64,000 nucleotides of DNA from a virus, in the IMG/VR virus record IMGVR_UViG_3300018077_000007, positions 1 to 64,000 of that record, one strand, 5' to 3'. Shown here piece after piece: positions 7,925 to 15,057 of this stretch. A model generated the notes under the pieces. The model was given only the letters and a program-made list of their open reading frames with translations. It searched no databases and had not been told where the DNA came from. Position 1 is the stretch's first letter. The number at the start of each line of letters is the position of its first letter. The position numbers and the translations under genes are program-made.

Positions 7925-8104
7925 ATGAACAACGTGACGCTTAAGACGGATGGAAACATCCTGACGATCACGGTCGATCTGAGTAAGCGGAATGGCCTGA
8001 GCAGCACCGGGAAGAGCCAGGTCATCGCATCGACCAAGGGGAACGCCGAGCTGCCGGGGCATCCCGGCGTGAAGATCGGGCTGAACGTCTACGTCAAGGC
8101 GTAA
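7925..8104 (+). CDS. Conserved small protein (59 aa)
   Basis: ATG 7925 follows TTTGAGGAGTGAGCC. The sequence MNNVTLKTDGNILTITVDLSK leads into STGKSQVIASTKGN and VKIGLNVYVKA. I recall small bacterial and phage proteins with a SKTGKSxxVASTxGN and VKIGLNVY core; their function is not known to me. It is predicted to be an all-beta soluble protein. Confidence 0.7.
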   Translation: MNNVTLKTDGNILTITVDLSKRNGLSSTGKSQVIASTKGNAELPGHPGVKIGLNVYVKA

Positions 8105-8148
8105 ACGCGGTGGAGAGATTATCATTAACGTTGGTGGAGGAGGAACCC

Positions 8149-8406
8149 ATGAAAATCGACTATCGCATCTGCCGAGAGAACCTGGGGGAATCGACCGACA
8201 CCGAGGCCAAGCAATACGTGACCAGCGTCCAACGCGCGCTCAAACAGGAATTCCCTGACTCGGAGATTCTCGTCTCCCTGGACAGTTCGTTCGCGACCGC
8301 CTCAGAAATTCTGATTTCGGGCTACGAGCCAGACGATCAAAACGTGCGGGAGCTGGTGGAGGAGATCGCCCATAGTGTATGGGACCACGGGCAGAGAACC
8401 GGCTGA
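8149..8406 (+). CDS. Unknown small acidic protein (85 aa)
   Basis: ATG 8149 (MKIDYRICRENLG) follows GGAGGAGGAACCC; an upstream in-frame GTG at 8110 has no such site. The protein is acidic, alternating helix and strand, without membrane segments or cysteine clusters. Part of the small-gene train under the 7754 promoter candidate. Confidence 0.6.
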   Translation: MKIDYRICRENLGESTDTEAKQYVTSVQRALKQEFPDSEILVSLDSSFATASEILISGYEPDDQNVRELVEEIAHSVWDHGQRTG

Positions 8407-8409
8407 GCG

Positions 8410-8595
8410 ATGCCCACCTGCCCACTCCATCCGTTGGTGGAGTTGGCCTGCCCAGCGTGCCGGGGGGTCCGGGGTGGTCTCGCCCGGACCCCCCGGAAGC
8501 GCCGGGCGGGGGTCCAGAACCTCAAGAAGGCCCGGCGGGCCAAACGGCGGCAGGCCAAAAAGAGAGGGGCGGCCTTCAAGGAGAGGGAACGATGA
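8410..8595 (+). CDS. Small Cys-containing basic protein (61 aa)
   Basis: ATG 8410 starts MPTCPLHPLVELACPACRG, which holds a CP..C and CPAC pattern that could bind zinc. It is followed by a strongly basic helix (KKARRAKRRQAKKR). Such small proteins often bind nucleic acid. Its TGA overlaps the next ATG (8592). Confidence 0.55.
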   Translation: MPTCPLHPLVELACPACRGVRGGLARTPRKRRAGVQNLKKARRAKRRQAKKRGAAFKERER

Positions 8596-9008
8596 AGTTG
8601 ATCATTGACCGATCCATCTGGTATCGTGGACGCGGATCTCGCGGATCCCGCCTACTCCGCCTCCAGGATGGCAGACGGTGTTGCCTGGGGATTTATCTTG
8701 GTGCTCTGGGGGTGGCAGATGAGGCCCTGAACGATACGCCGACCCCAGACACACTTGACGTACACGTGATCAAGAACATGCCAGCGGCAATGTGGCTCTT
8801 TGATTGGGCGCACAACTCTGATCTGCGGACGGTGAGGGGGGTAAGTCCCCTACTCAGTCTCCTGTGCAAACGCTTGCTGACAGTCAACGACGACTCCCAC
8901 ATCGCGGAGAGGCAGCGTGAGGACCGGGTGCAACGCTTGTTTGCCACTGCGGGCATCACCGTGACGTTCACAGGAGGCACCCCCGACGCGGCCGCTCGCG
9001 TCCAGTGA
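8592..9008 (+). CDS. Conserved hypothetical phage protein (138 aa)
   Basis: ATG 8592 (MKLIIDRSIWYRG) follows GGAGAGGGAACG and overlaps the previous stop. The RLLRLQDGRRCCLGIYLGALGV segment (about 20-42) resembles a phage and bacterial family with a CCLGF-like core preceded by a Trp-Arg-Gly start. Its function is unknown to me. No membrane segment. Confidence 0.6.
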   Translation: MKLIIDRSIWYRGRGSRGSRLLRLQDGRRCCLGIYLGALGVADEALNDTPTPDTLDVHVIKNMPAAMWLFDWAHNSDLRTVRGVSPLLSLLCKRLLTVNDDSHIAERQREDRVQRLFATAGITVTFTGGTPDAAARVQ

Positions 9009-9038
9009 GATCAGCGTTGCGGGGCACCGACCCCGAGC

Positions 9039-9434
9039 ATGAACACGTCGAGGCCGATCGTATGCGTAAACTTAAAGCTCACCGGCTGTCTCTTCCCTGT
9101 CGCTTGCGCCCAACTGGCGGGCGACCTCACCGACTGCCAGCGGGTCATGCACTACGGTCCCCCCACCGAGGCCACCCGTGGCGGGGTGCCGTCCGGGTAT
9201 CTGCCTGGGCTCCGCGATACGGCCTGGCCGGGCTTCTGGCGCGGCCGGTGCCGGTGGGCGACGCCCGTCGGGTGGGAGCGGATCAAGATGACCCTCCTGA
9301 GCTGGGCCGTGGTGGCCGGGGTGGTGCCGCCGCTGATCGGGATCCTGATCCTGACCCTGTGCTATGGGCTGGTTGCCGTGGTCGTTGTCGGATGTGACGC
9401 GATCTGGACGCGGCGAGGGCGTGCCCGTGCTTAG
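9039..9434 (+). CDS. Putative membrane protein (131 aa)
   Basis: Starts MNTSRPIVCVN. A long hydrophobic stretch at about 85-118 (MTLLSWAVVAGVVPPLIG onward) predicts one or two membrane helices, followed by a short basic tail. The reading frame competes with an Arg/Pro-rich alternative, which lacks a plausible protein composition. Overlaps the next gene by 14 bases. Confidence 0.45.
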   Translation: MNTSRPIVCVNLKLTGCLFPVACAQLAGDLTDCQRVMHYGPPTEATRGGVPSGYLPGLRDTAWPGFWRGRCRWATPVGWERIKMTLLSWAVVAGVVPPLIGILILTLCYGLVAVVVVGCDAIWTRRGRARA

Positions 9435-9921
9435 CAACGTGCCCGTGCCGGGGGAGTATACGACGCTGCAATCCTTTCTGCATCAGCTGGATACACTCCG
9501 CCGTGCCAATGGGCCGCGTCGCGTCGGGCCATACGAAACAGCGGAGGCGTTCCTGTTGAAGCACGGGCGCGAGTGGCCATGGGCACCGTTGCCGACGCGC
9601 GTGAACTTCGGGGTGGCCAAGGCGTGCTTTCACAACGCGCTGACGTTAGCGATTCGACGCCCGACGACGGTGGTGTACGCCGAAGGGTGGGCGATGGCCA
9701 TCATTCCCATCCGACACGCCTGGTGCGTGGACATCAAGACCGGCCGAGTCGTGGAGCCAACGCTGCGGGACCCAGCCTCCGAGTATTTCGGCGTTGCATT
9801 CGACCTGTCCTTTGTCCGCCGGATCATCTGGCAGCAGGGATACTTCGGGGTGCTGGAGCATCCAGCCGTCTATGCAGAGCCGCCGGGAAGCGTTGTGGCC
9901 GTACTCCCCTTACTTCCCTAG
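9421..9921 (+). CDS. Conserved hypothetical protein (about 166 aa)
   Basis: GTG 9421 follows GGCGAGGGC; an upstream GTG frame exists but would overlap the membrane gene heavily. The segments KACFHNALTLA, VYAEGWAMAIIPIRHAWCVD and GRVVEPTLRDP resemble phage and bacterial proteins with a YxEGxA...PIxHAWxVD core. No active site is established for that family to my knowledge. Soluble. Confidence 0.55.
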   Translation: MPVLSNVPVPGEYTTLQSFLHQLDTLRRANGPRRVGPYETAEAFLLKHGREWPWAPLPTRVNFGVAKACFHNALTLAIRRPTTVVYAEGWAMAIIPIRHAWCVDIKTGRVVEPTLRDPASEYFGVAFDLSFVRRIIWQQGYFGVLEHPAVYAEPPGSVVAVLPLLP

Positions 9922-9954
9922 AAATTTCCTTACGCTCTGTCTCTCCCCGTCCCG

Positions 9955-9960
9955 TACAAT
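9955..9960 (+). promoter_or_regulatory. -10 box of a leaderless-type promoter
   Basis: TACAAT is followed by exactly 6 bases and then ATG 9967, so transcription would start at or next to the start codon. No good -35 box is seen. The same -10 to ATG spacing occurs before 32232 (minus) and 58263. Confidence 0.5.
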
Positions 9961-9966
9961 CCCCCC

Positions 9967-10323
9967 ATGTGGCGCAAGAGTCGGAGCCGGATCGTCTCGG
10001 GGCTCTTGCTCGGCGTCCTGGTCCTGACGGGCTGCGCCCTCTTCCCCGCCGACCGCCTGAGCGTGGAGACGGGCCAGTTCTTCGTCGCCTACCGCCAGGC
10101 GTCGGTCGCCTACGCCGGGCTTGCGGCCCGGATGCGCCACGGGTGCCAGACCAAGACCCTCAGCGCCGAAACCTGCCAGGACGTGGCGGCGATCGACACC
10201 GAGATGCGGCGTCTGAGTGGAGAGATCGACCGGGCGATTCTCAAGGGGGAGCGGTCGGTAGATTGGGAGCGGTTAAACGAGATGCTCGGGACGGTGATTC
10301 GGTTGGCGTTTAAGGTGCTGTAA
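9967..10323 (+). CDS. Lipoprotein, possible outer-membrane spanin
   Basis: 118 residues with a lipoprotein signal: basic start, hydrophobic core and lipobox LTGC (Cys about 23). The mature part is helical with a Cys pair. Small lipoproteins beside a protein with one membrane helix and a coiled coil (10774-11106) are the usual layout of outer/inner spanin pairs that fuse Gram-negative membranes at lysis, but the two are separated here by an HNH gene and lie far from the lysin. Confidence 0.65.
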   Translation: MWRKSRSRIVSGLLLGVLVLTGCALFPADRLSVETGQFFVAYRQASVAYAGLAARMRHGCQTKTLSAETCQDVAAIDTEMRRLSGEIDRAILKGERSVDWERLNEMLGTVIRLAFKVL

Positions 10324-10769
10324 TGCGGAAGTTCACTGCGGAACGGTTTTGGGCAAAATCGAGTCCTGAACCGATGTCGGGGTGTTGGCTGTGGGAGGGC
10401 GAGATTGGGCGACACGGCTATGGGCGATATTACGATAGCGGTAAGCATCTGTTGGCGCACCGTGTCGCTTATGTATTGGGCAAGGGGTCCATTCCGCCGG
10501 GGTTGCATATTGACCACCGCTGCCATGTCCGTTCCTGCGTGAATCCTGATCACCTCGAAGCCGTGACGCCGCGCGAAAATAACCTCCGCTCTCCGACGTA
10601 TCCGCATAATCGCCGAAAAACTATGTGCCCTCGGGGTCATCCCTATACCGGAGAAAATCTTTATCAATGGCGAACTTATAGGTACTGTCGCCAGTGTGCG
10701 ACCGTTCATAAACGTGATTCTGCGCAACGGATACGTCGAGCCCAAGCCTTGAACGAAGAAGGACTGTAA
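10323..10769 (+). CDS. HNH homing endonuclease
   Basis: 148 residues; ATG 10323 overlaps the previous TAA by one base. Motifs in order: CWLWEGEIGRHGYG (about 20), AHRVAYVLG (about 45), the HNH core IDHRCHVRSCVNPDHLEAVTPREN (about 60-83; His, Asn, His visible) and a C-terminal zinc ribbon (CPRGH ... YCRQC). It is probably a free-standing selfish nuclease. Its base composition is noticeably more AT-rich than its neighbours, and it separates two spanin-like genes. Confidence 0.88.
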   Translation: MRKFTAERFWAKSSPEPMSGCWLWEGEIGRHGYGRYYDSGKHLLAHRVAYVLGKGSIPPGLHIDHRCHVRSCVNPDHLEAVTPRENNLRSPTYPHNRRKTMCPRGHPYTGENLYQWRTYRYCRQCATVHKRDSAQRIRRAQALNEEGL

Positions 10770-10773
10770 GCCC

Positions 10774-11106
10774 GTGCCCAAGGGCACCCCGACCCTCTTG
10801 CGCCAACTCGTCGCGCGCCTGACGTGGTGGCAACAGACCCTCGCGGCCCTGGTGGTGGTGGGGGGGACGGTCCTGAGTTTGGACGCCTATGTGGCCAAGA
10901 ACGCGGACTTGAGACAGTTGGCAGGCGAGGTGTACCAGGGCCAGCGCCGCACAGATCGGCGTCAATTGAGGCAGGAGGAAACTCAGCTCCAGTCAATCCC
11001 CGAGCGCGAACGGCGCTCCCGCACCCCGTTCGAGGAGCAACGGCTGAAGGAAGTCCAGCAGGAGTTGCGGGACGTGGATCGGGAGTTGGAGCAGCGGCGG
11101 AAATGA
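10774..11106 (+). CDS. One-helix membrane protein with coiled coil, possible inner-membrane spanin
   Basis: 110 residues from GTG 10774. One membrane helix at about 20-40 (LAALVVVGGTVLSL) is followed by a charged Gln/Glu/Arg coiled coil to the end. This is the topology of i-spanins (Rz type). The lipoprotein at 9967 would be its partner. Its stop overlaps the next ATG. Assignment by architecture only. Confidence 0.5.
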   Translation: MPKGTPTLLRQLVARLTWWQQTLAALVVVGGTVLSLDAYVAKNADLRQLAGEVYQGQRRTDRRQLRQEETQLQSIPERERRSRTPFEEQRLKEVQQELRDVDRELEQRRK

Positions 11107-11351
11107 GCACGGCGCCAATCCGTTCGCTCTTTTGGGATGTCATCGCCCCGCTGTCAGAGCGAGATCGGCTCGTCTTGACCGCCCGAAGTTTTGGAGTCCG
11201 CCAGGCACGTTTGGGGGCGGCGTTACACCTATCCAGACAGCGAATCTGGCAGATCGAAGTGCGAGCGCAGCAACGCGCGGCCGCCGCGTGGCGGTGGCGA
11301 CAGCGGTGTTACTGGATGATCTGGCGGCCCGGACCCGGCGGGCGGGCATGA
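11103..11351 (+). CDS. Sigma-region-4-like HTH protein (82 aa)
   Basis: ATG 11103 overlaps the previous TGA. LSERDRLVLTARSFGVRQARLGAALHLSRQRIWQIE (cited by its ends, about 14-50) has the pattern of sigma70 region 4: a helix with DRxVL, a turn and a recognition helix SRQRIWQIE. It could be a transcription regulator or a small sigma-like factor of the phage. No region 2 is present. Confidence 0.55.
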   Translation: MSTAPIRSLFWDVIAPLSERDRLVLTARSFGVRQARLGAALHLSRQRIWQIEVRAQQRAAAAWRWRQRCYWMIWRPGPGGRA

Positions 11352-11455
11352 TCCCGTGGTGGCTCCAACTCACCCTCGCCCTCGTGATAGGCTATGTCTT
11401 CGTGGTGTGTGTGTTGTGGCCGTTGTGGAAGGACCACGACGGCGACGATTACTGA
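11348..11455 (+). CDS. Tiny membrane protein (35 aa)
   Basis: ATG 11348 overlaps the previous TGA (ATGA). MIPWWLQLTLALVIGYVF begins one membrane helix (about 5-27), followed by an acidic tail KDHDGDDY. Function unknown. It shares its plan with the next small gene. Confidence 0.5.
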   Translation: MIPWWLQLTLALVIGYVFVVCVLWPLWKDHDGDDY

Positions 11456-11493
11456 AGGAAGGCGACGGGTGCTCCCATGACGAAGGGGAGGAA

Positions 11494-11637
11494 ATGAGCC
11501 TGTGGGAGTGGCTCACGGTTGCCCTCGCCTCTCTGGCGTTCATCGTCGTCGCCGGCTATGGCCTGGTGGTGTGGGCGTTGTGGCAGGACCCCGATGATCC
11601 CGACGGCGATGCTGACGACCCGGCAGGGGGTCCGTGA
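11494..11637 (+). CDS. Tiny membrane protein (47 aa)
   Basis: ATG 11494 follows AAGGGGAGGAA. One membrane helix (about 7-30) and an acidic tail DPDDPDGDADDPAGGP mirror the preceding 35-residue protein, suggesting related or cooperating small membrane proteins. Its TGA overlaps the next ATG. Confidence 0.5.
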   Translation: MSLWEWLTVALASLAFIVVAGYGLVVWALWQDPDDPDGDADDPAGGP

Positions 11638-11873
11638 TGCTGGCCTGGATGCTGCACGTGACGTGGCAGGGAGCCGTCGCCCGCTGGCGCCGGGTTCGGG
11701 CGCGCTTTCTGGCCCCCGTGCGGCTCTGGGACGAGCAGCGGTCCGGCTGGTCGGGGGCGTTGCCGATCTATCTGTTCTGGTGCCCTGGATGCCGGCGTTT
11801 CGGCCAGGACTATCTGCACGGCTGGCCGGGGCGGGAGTATCTCCAATGCGCGTGGTGCGCGGGGCGACGCTAA
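11634..11873 (+). CDS. Small zinc-ribbon-like protein (about 79 aa)
   Basis: Start is GTG 11634 or ATG 11637, overlapping the previous stop. Two Cys pairs, CPGC (about 50) and CAWC (about 72), frame RRFGQDYLHGWPG and could bind one zinc. The N-terminal half is basic and Trp-rich. Function unknown. Confidence 0.5.
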   Translation: MMLAWMLHVTWQGAVARWRRVRARFLAPVRLWDEQRSGWSGALPIYLFWCPGCRRFGQDYLHGWPGREYLQCAWCAGRR

Positions 11874-11884
11874 CGAAGGGAACG

Positions 11885-11904
11885 CTCTGCCCCCAAGGGC
11901 AGAG
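11885..11904. repeat. Dispersed palindrome copy 3 (perfect 8-bp arms)
   Basis: CTCTGCCC, CCAA, GGGCAGAG lies entirely between genes and ends 15 bases before ATG 11920. There is no T-run, so it is not a classical terminator. Confidence 0.7.
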
Positions 11905-11919
11905 TGACAGGAGGGTCAC

Positions 11920-12072
11920 ATGGCAAAACTCTCGTCCCAACAGCGGAAGAATCTCCCCCGAGGGGCGTTTGCGATCCCGCGGCAGGGCAGGAGGTGGATC
12001 ACCCAGGGCAAGCGGATCGGCAAGCCTGGGGTTCATTATGCCGTCGATCCGCTGCCGCCCCGCACCCAGTAA
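11920..12072 (+). CDS. Small basic phage protein (50 aa)
   Basis: ATG 11920 follows GACAGGAGGGTCAC, a strong ribosome site. MAKLSSQQRKNLPRGAFAIP resembles the start of phage proteins with an LSxxxRxxLPxxAFAxP motif, often linked to head or scaffold proteins. The rest is basic with a final Pro-rich tail. Confidence 0.55.
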   Translation: MAKLSSQQRKNLPRGAFAIPRQGRRWITQGKRIGKPGVHYAVDPLPPRTQ

Positions 12073-12088
12073 CCCCGTATGGACACCG

Positions 12089-12274
12089 GTGGACGACGCC
12101 GAGGTGCGGCGCCTCGTGACGGCCCTGCGGGTGGCCTTGCCCGAACCCGCCCGGGTGGCCGAGATCCGGGTTTCGCTCCTGCCGGGCATGGTTCTGGTCC
12201 GGGTCAATTGGGATCCTGGCGTGTCCTCCGTCAGCGAGGCGCGGAGTTTTGTCTCGCCGGGTGGTCCGGCGTGA
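12089..12274 (+). CDS. Small unknown protein (about 61 aa)
   Basis: The frame starting at GTG 12089 (VDDAEVRRLVTALRVALPEP) gives a plausible helix-strand protein ending SPGGPA. An ATG at 12079 opens another frame that is Arg/Gly-rich and less plausible. Start and existence are uncertain; its TGA overlaps the next GTG. Confidence 0.35.
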   Translation: MDDAEVRRLVTALRVALPEPARVAEIRVSLLPGMVLVRVNWDPGVSSVSEARSFVSPGGPA

Positions 12275-12426
12275 CCGACTGGGCCAGACGGCTCGCCGGG
12301 GTGGGGCTCGTGACGGTCGCGGTGGGCGTGATTCTGGTGGCCACCCCCTTCGTGGCGCTCTGGGGGGTGCTCTGGGGCGGCCCCAAGGACCCGCGGGAAT
12401 GCCCCCGGTGCCCCGACCCCCGGTAA
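12271..12426 (+). CDS. Tiny membrane protein (51 aa)
   Basis: GTG 12271 overlaps the previous TGA. MTDWARRLAGVGLVTVAVGV begins a long hydrophobic stretch (about 9-38), followed by a short tail CPRCPDP with a Cys pair. One membrane helix. Function unknown. Confidence 0.45.
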   Translation: MTDWARRLAGVGLVTVAVGVILVATPFVALWGVLWGGPKDPRECPRCPDPR

Positions 12427-12596
12427 CGGGTCCCCCGGGGTGCGCGGCCACGCCGTGCCGCGCGGCGACGGCGCAGTGGCGCCCACCCGATGCGCTCCAC
12501 GAGGATCACCGGCTGGCCCTCCTGGGCCGGGAATTTGCTGGTTGGCTGGTCGGACTCGGGTTTTTTCTGGCCTGGATGTTCCAGCGATGTCCGTAA
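12399..12596 (+). CDS. Possible small membrane protein (65 aa)
   Basis: ATG 12399 overlaps the preceding gene by 28 bases. A Pro/Cys-rich start is followed by HEDHRLALLGREFAGWLVGLG and a C-terminal membrane helix (about 45-60). The composition fits its neighbours in this train of small membrane proteins. No homology recognised. Confidence 0.35.
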   Translation: MPPVPRPPVTGPPGCAATPCRAATAQWRPPDALHEDHRLALLGREFAGWLVGLGFFLAWMFQRCP

Positions 12597-12615
12597 CGGA
12601 AGGGAGGTGAGGCCC

Positions 12616-12690
12616 ATGCCGCATAAAGGTTCGAAGAAGGACTACCCCCCGATGCCGGGTCATCCGAAGCCCAAGAAAAAGGAGAAGTAG
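12616..12690 (+). CDS. Micropeptide, Lys/Pro-rich (24 aa)
   Basis: ATG 12616 follows GGGAGGTGAGGCCC, one of the best ribosome sites in the region. The peptide starts MPHKGSKKDYPP and ends PKPKKKEK, all polar and basic. It could bind nucleic acid. Its TAG lies 3 bases before the next GTG. Confidence 0.45.
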   Translation: MPHKGSKKDYPPMPGHPKPKKKEK

Positions 12691-12695
12691 CGGTC

Positions 12696-13424
12696 GTGCC
12701 TCACGTGATCCCGTTGCGGGAGTTTCTGGGCGCGGCGCCGCCGGTGGGTGGGGTCTTCACTGGCGATCCCAGCCTACCGGCTCGCGCCCTTCCCTTGCCC
12801 TCCCCGACTGTCCCGACTTCTTATGAAGCCGCCCGGCTCTTTGGGCGGGCGTTCCAAGACTTGCCGGCCTGGATTCAAGCCGGGATTGCTCGGTCGATCC
12901 CCCAGGTCAGCCTGAGCCCCGGGGAGGTCGGGGGGTCGGCCTCGTTCGAACACGCCGCCGTCCGGTTTCCCGACAGGGGCGAGCAGACGGTCCGGATGCC
13001 GTGGGGATCCGTGGCCCCCGAGGACGTGGCCCGCCATGAACTGGGGCACGTGGGGCTCGACCAGACGATTCTGCGGCCCCCTGACCTGCGCCGCCGGCTG
13101 GCCGAGACACTCCGGGCGGCCTTTGCCACTGATCCCGGGAGCCTGATGCAGGCGACGAGCGCCCATGAGGGAGTCGCCGGGATTGAGGCCACGCAACCGA
13201 GGGCCGAAACGGTCTCCGTCTCCGACGTGGTGCGGTCTCGGGGCGCGGAGGCCGAAGCGCAGGCGCACAAGGTGGCCCTGCACGAGTTCTTCGCCTCCCT
13301 ATTGGAACATCGCGGCCAGCCCGTCCGGATGCCCTGGCCGACTCCGCATCCCGAGGACGCGGCCCTCCGGTCTCGTCTGGAGGCCATCCGGCGCCTCTTG
13401 ATCGCGCCGTCCGCGAGTCCCTAA
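12696..13424 (+). CDS. Putative zinc metallopeptidase, head-associated
   Basis: 242 residues from GTG 12696. ARHELGHVGLD (about 112-122) contains the HExxH zinc signature, and a later HEFFASLLEH adds candidate ligands. The N-terminus HVIPLREFLG matches the start and an internal repeat of the next protein. It may be a virion-associated protease, or a degenerate zincin with a structural role. Confidence 0.6.
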   Translation: MPHVIPLREFLGAAPPVGGVFTGDPSLPARALPLPSPTVPTSYEAARLFGRAFQDLPAWIQAGIARSIPQVSLSPGEVGGSASFEHAAVRFPDRGEQTVRMPWGSVAPEDVARHELGHVGLDQTILRPPDLRRRLAETLRAAFATDPGSLMQATSAHEGVAGIEATQPRAETVSVSDVVRSRGAEAEAQAHKVALHEFFASLLEHRGQPVRMPWPTPHPEDAALRSRLEAIRRLLIAPSASP

Positions 13425-13429
13425 CCCCC

Positions 13430-14608
13430 ATGGCCACGGTCCCGCTCTCCACCTTCTTGGGCCGCCCCGCGCCGCCCCTCGCTTCAGCGCCGTCGGCCCC
13501 TCGGGTGGTCCCGCTCCGCACCTTCCTGGGGGGCGACGGGGCCGCCGCCCAACCGCTCACTCGTGCCCCGTGGGTCCGGGCGACCCCTCCGATGATTCCT
13601 GGCGTTAACCCCGTGCTGACCGATCTGTCGCAGGCTCAGGCGGCGCTTGGGCAGGCGGGAGTGGCGGGGAGAGTGACGAATGTTGTGCGCCCCGGGACGA
13701 TCCCGTCTCAAGCCTTGGGGGGCCTCCAGGCGGGCGGGGGTGCCCTCCAGTTGGCCTTGGCGTTGGCCCGTGAGGGGCACCCCGTCTCACGGGCATTCGG
13801 AGGGGCGTCGGGCGCCGTGAACCTCGCGGGGGGGGCGCTGCGGGTGGCCCCCGAAGCGGCCACGGCCCTGTTGCCGGCGACGGGAGCCTTCTCGCCAGCG
13901 GCCCTTCAGAGCGGGTTCGGACTGGCGGGGGGGGTCCTGGGGCTCGGGACCGGCGCCTATCAACTCGCGCAAGGCAACACCGCGGCAGGGATCGGCGGGG
14001 TGGTGGGGGGCGGCGCGGCCTTGGCCGGGTCCGCCGCCTCGGCGGGGCTTCTGGGAAGCGGAACCGCCGCGGCCCTCGGAACCGTCGCCCCAGCCCTCGC
14101 GTTCCCGCTCATCGCCAAAGCGGCCATCGATCTGCTCACCTTCCTCACGACAGACCAGTCCCCTGTCAGTGCCCAGTCTCGGTGGGAAGCCGAGGCCGCG
14201 TCGAACCGCGAGGGCTTCGCCGGTGACATATCCACCGCCACGACTCCAGCAGACATTGCCGCCGTCTTCAATCGTCGCGTCGGCCGTCGGTATAGCGGAC
14301 AGGACATTACTCCCGAGGCGATGCGCCAGGAATTGGCAGGGAACCTCTTTGATCTTTCGGCCTCTGGGGGATCCGGAGCCAGCCTCGCACGGTCCATGTT
14401 GGCCCGGGCATTGACACGGGCATTTCCCGGTGAGCCATCCACGCCCTACACCCCGCTGTTTCACCCAGACCTGCTGCGCAATGCCGTTGCCAGGATTGCC
14501 CCCTACACGGAGGGGATCCATCCTGACACCCTTGAACTCTTGTACCCTGGAACCCGGGAGCGTCAGCAAAATGAAGATGCCAACCGGTGGGCTGGCATGA
14601 CATTTTGA
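13430..14608 (+). CDS. Gly/Ala-rich membrane-active protein, likely virion or ejection protein
   Basis: 392 residues. The N-terminus has two copies of the VPLxxFLG motif (ATVPLSTFLG, RVVPLRTFLG) also found at the start of the preceding putative peptidase. A central region (about 90-240) is a glycine-zipper-like hydrophobic stretch (GLAGGVLGLGTGAYQLAQG, GGVVGGGAALAGSAA), as in proteins that insert in membranes. The C-terminal third is soluble and helical. It may be ejected with the DNA. No family named. Confidence 0.55.
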   Translation: MATVPLSTFLGRPAPPLASAPSAPRVVPLRTFLGGDGAAAQPLTRAPWVRATPPMIPGVNPVLTDLSQAQAALGQAGVAGRVTNVVRPGTIPSQALGGLQAGGGALQLALALAREGHPVSRAFGGASGAVNLAGGALRVAPEAATALLPATGAFSPAALQSGFGLAGGVLGLGTGAYQLAQGNTAAGIGGVVGGGAALAGSAASAGLLGSGTAAALGTVAPALAFPLIAKAAIDLLTFLTTDQSPVSAQSRWEAEAASNREGFAGDISTATTPADIAAVFNRRVGRRYSGQDITPEAMRQELAGNLFDLSASGGSGASLARSMLARALTRAFPGEPSTPYTPLFHPDLLRNAVARIAPYTEGIHPDTLELLYPGTRERQQNEDANRWAGMTF

Positions 14609-14621
14609 TGGGAGGACTCTA

Positions 14622-14687
14622 ATGGCCACGGGGACTCCCGTCGCCCACGGGGCGGTGATTGGAAAGGCGAGAGGAGGGAGACGATGA
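14622..14687 (+). CDS. Short ORF (21 aa), translationally coupled
   Basis: ATG 14622 follows GATGGGAGGACTCTA. The peptide starts MATGTPVAHGAV and ends in Arg residues; its TGA overlaps ATG 14684. It may serve only to couple translation. Confidence 0.35.
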   Translation: MATGTPVAHGAVIGKARGGRR

Positions 14688-14839
14688 AACACAAGGAACA
14701 GGCCCGACGAGAGTTGAACGAGTGGGTTGACGCGCACGCGGCCCCTGCGCTCAACGCGCTGGTGGACGCGCACGGCACGATGATCATCCAGATCGGAGAC
14801 GGACTCCCAGTGATTCTCTACAAGGAAGGAGGCGCGTGA
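14684..14839 (+). CDS. Small unknown protein (51 aa)
   Basis: ATG 14684 follows GAGGAGGGAGACG. MKHKEQARRELNEWVDAHAA is a helix, followed by GTMIIQIGDGLPVILYKEG, a strand pair. It precedes the portal by three genes. No family recognised. The final base overlaps the next ATG. Confidence 0.55.
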   Translation: MKHKEQARRELNEWVDAHAAPALNALVDAHGTMIIQIGDGLPVILYKEGGA

Positions 14840-15057
14840 TGAAACGGAACCATACAGGAAAGCGGATGACACCCATGGCCGCCCCGATGGCTCCGAGCCC
14901 CGACGCGCGCCTGAAGTGGGCCGCCGAGAGCTTCGCCAGCACCGCGATGGAGGTGAATCCGGCCTTTGCCAAGGCGAAGGCGAGCCTAGTCGAACAGGCC
15001 AAGCAGCTCGCCAAACGCCCGCTCATCGTGCAGCCGCAGGGGAAGCGGAGGAAGTAG
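14839..15057 (+). CDS. Small unknown protein (72 aa)
   Basis: ATG 14839 overlaps the previous TGA and follows GAAGGAGGCGCG. The N-terminus is Met/Pro-rich (KRMTPMAAPMAPSP). The rest is an Ala/Lys helix ending KRRK. Soluble and basic. Confidence 0.5.
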   Translation: MKRNHTGKRMTPMAAPMAPSPDARLKWAAESFASTAMEVNPAFAKAKASLVEQAKQLAKRPLIVQPQGKRRK

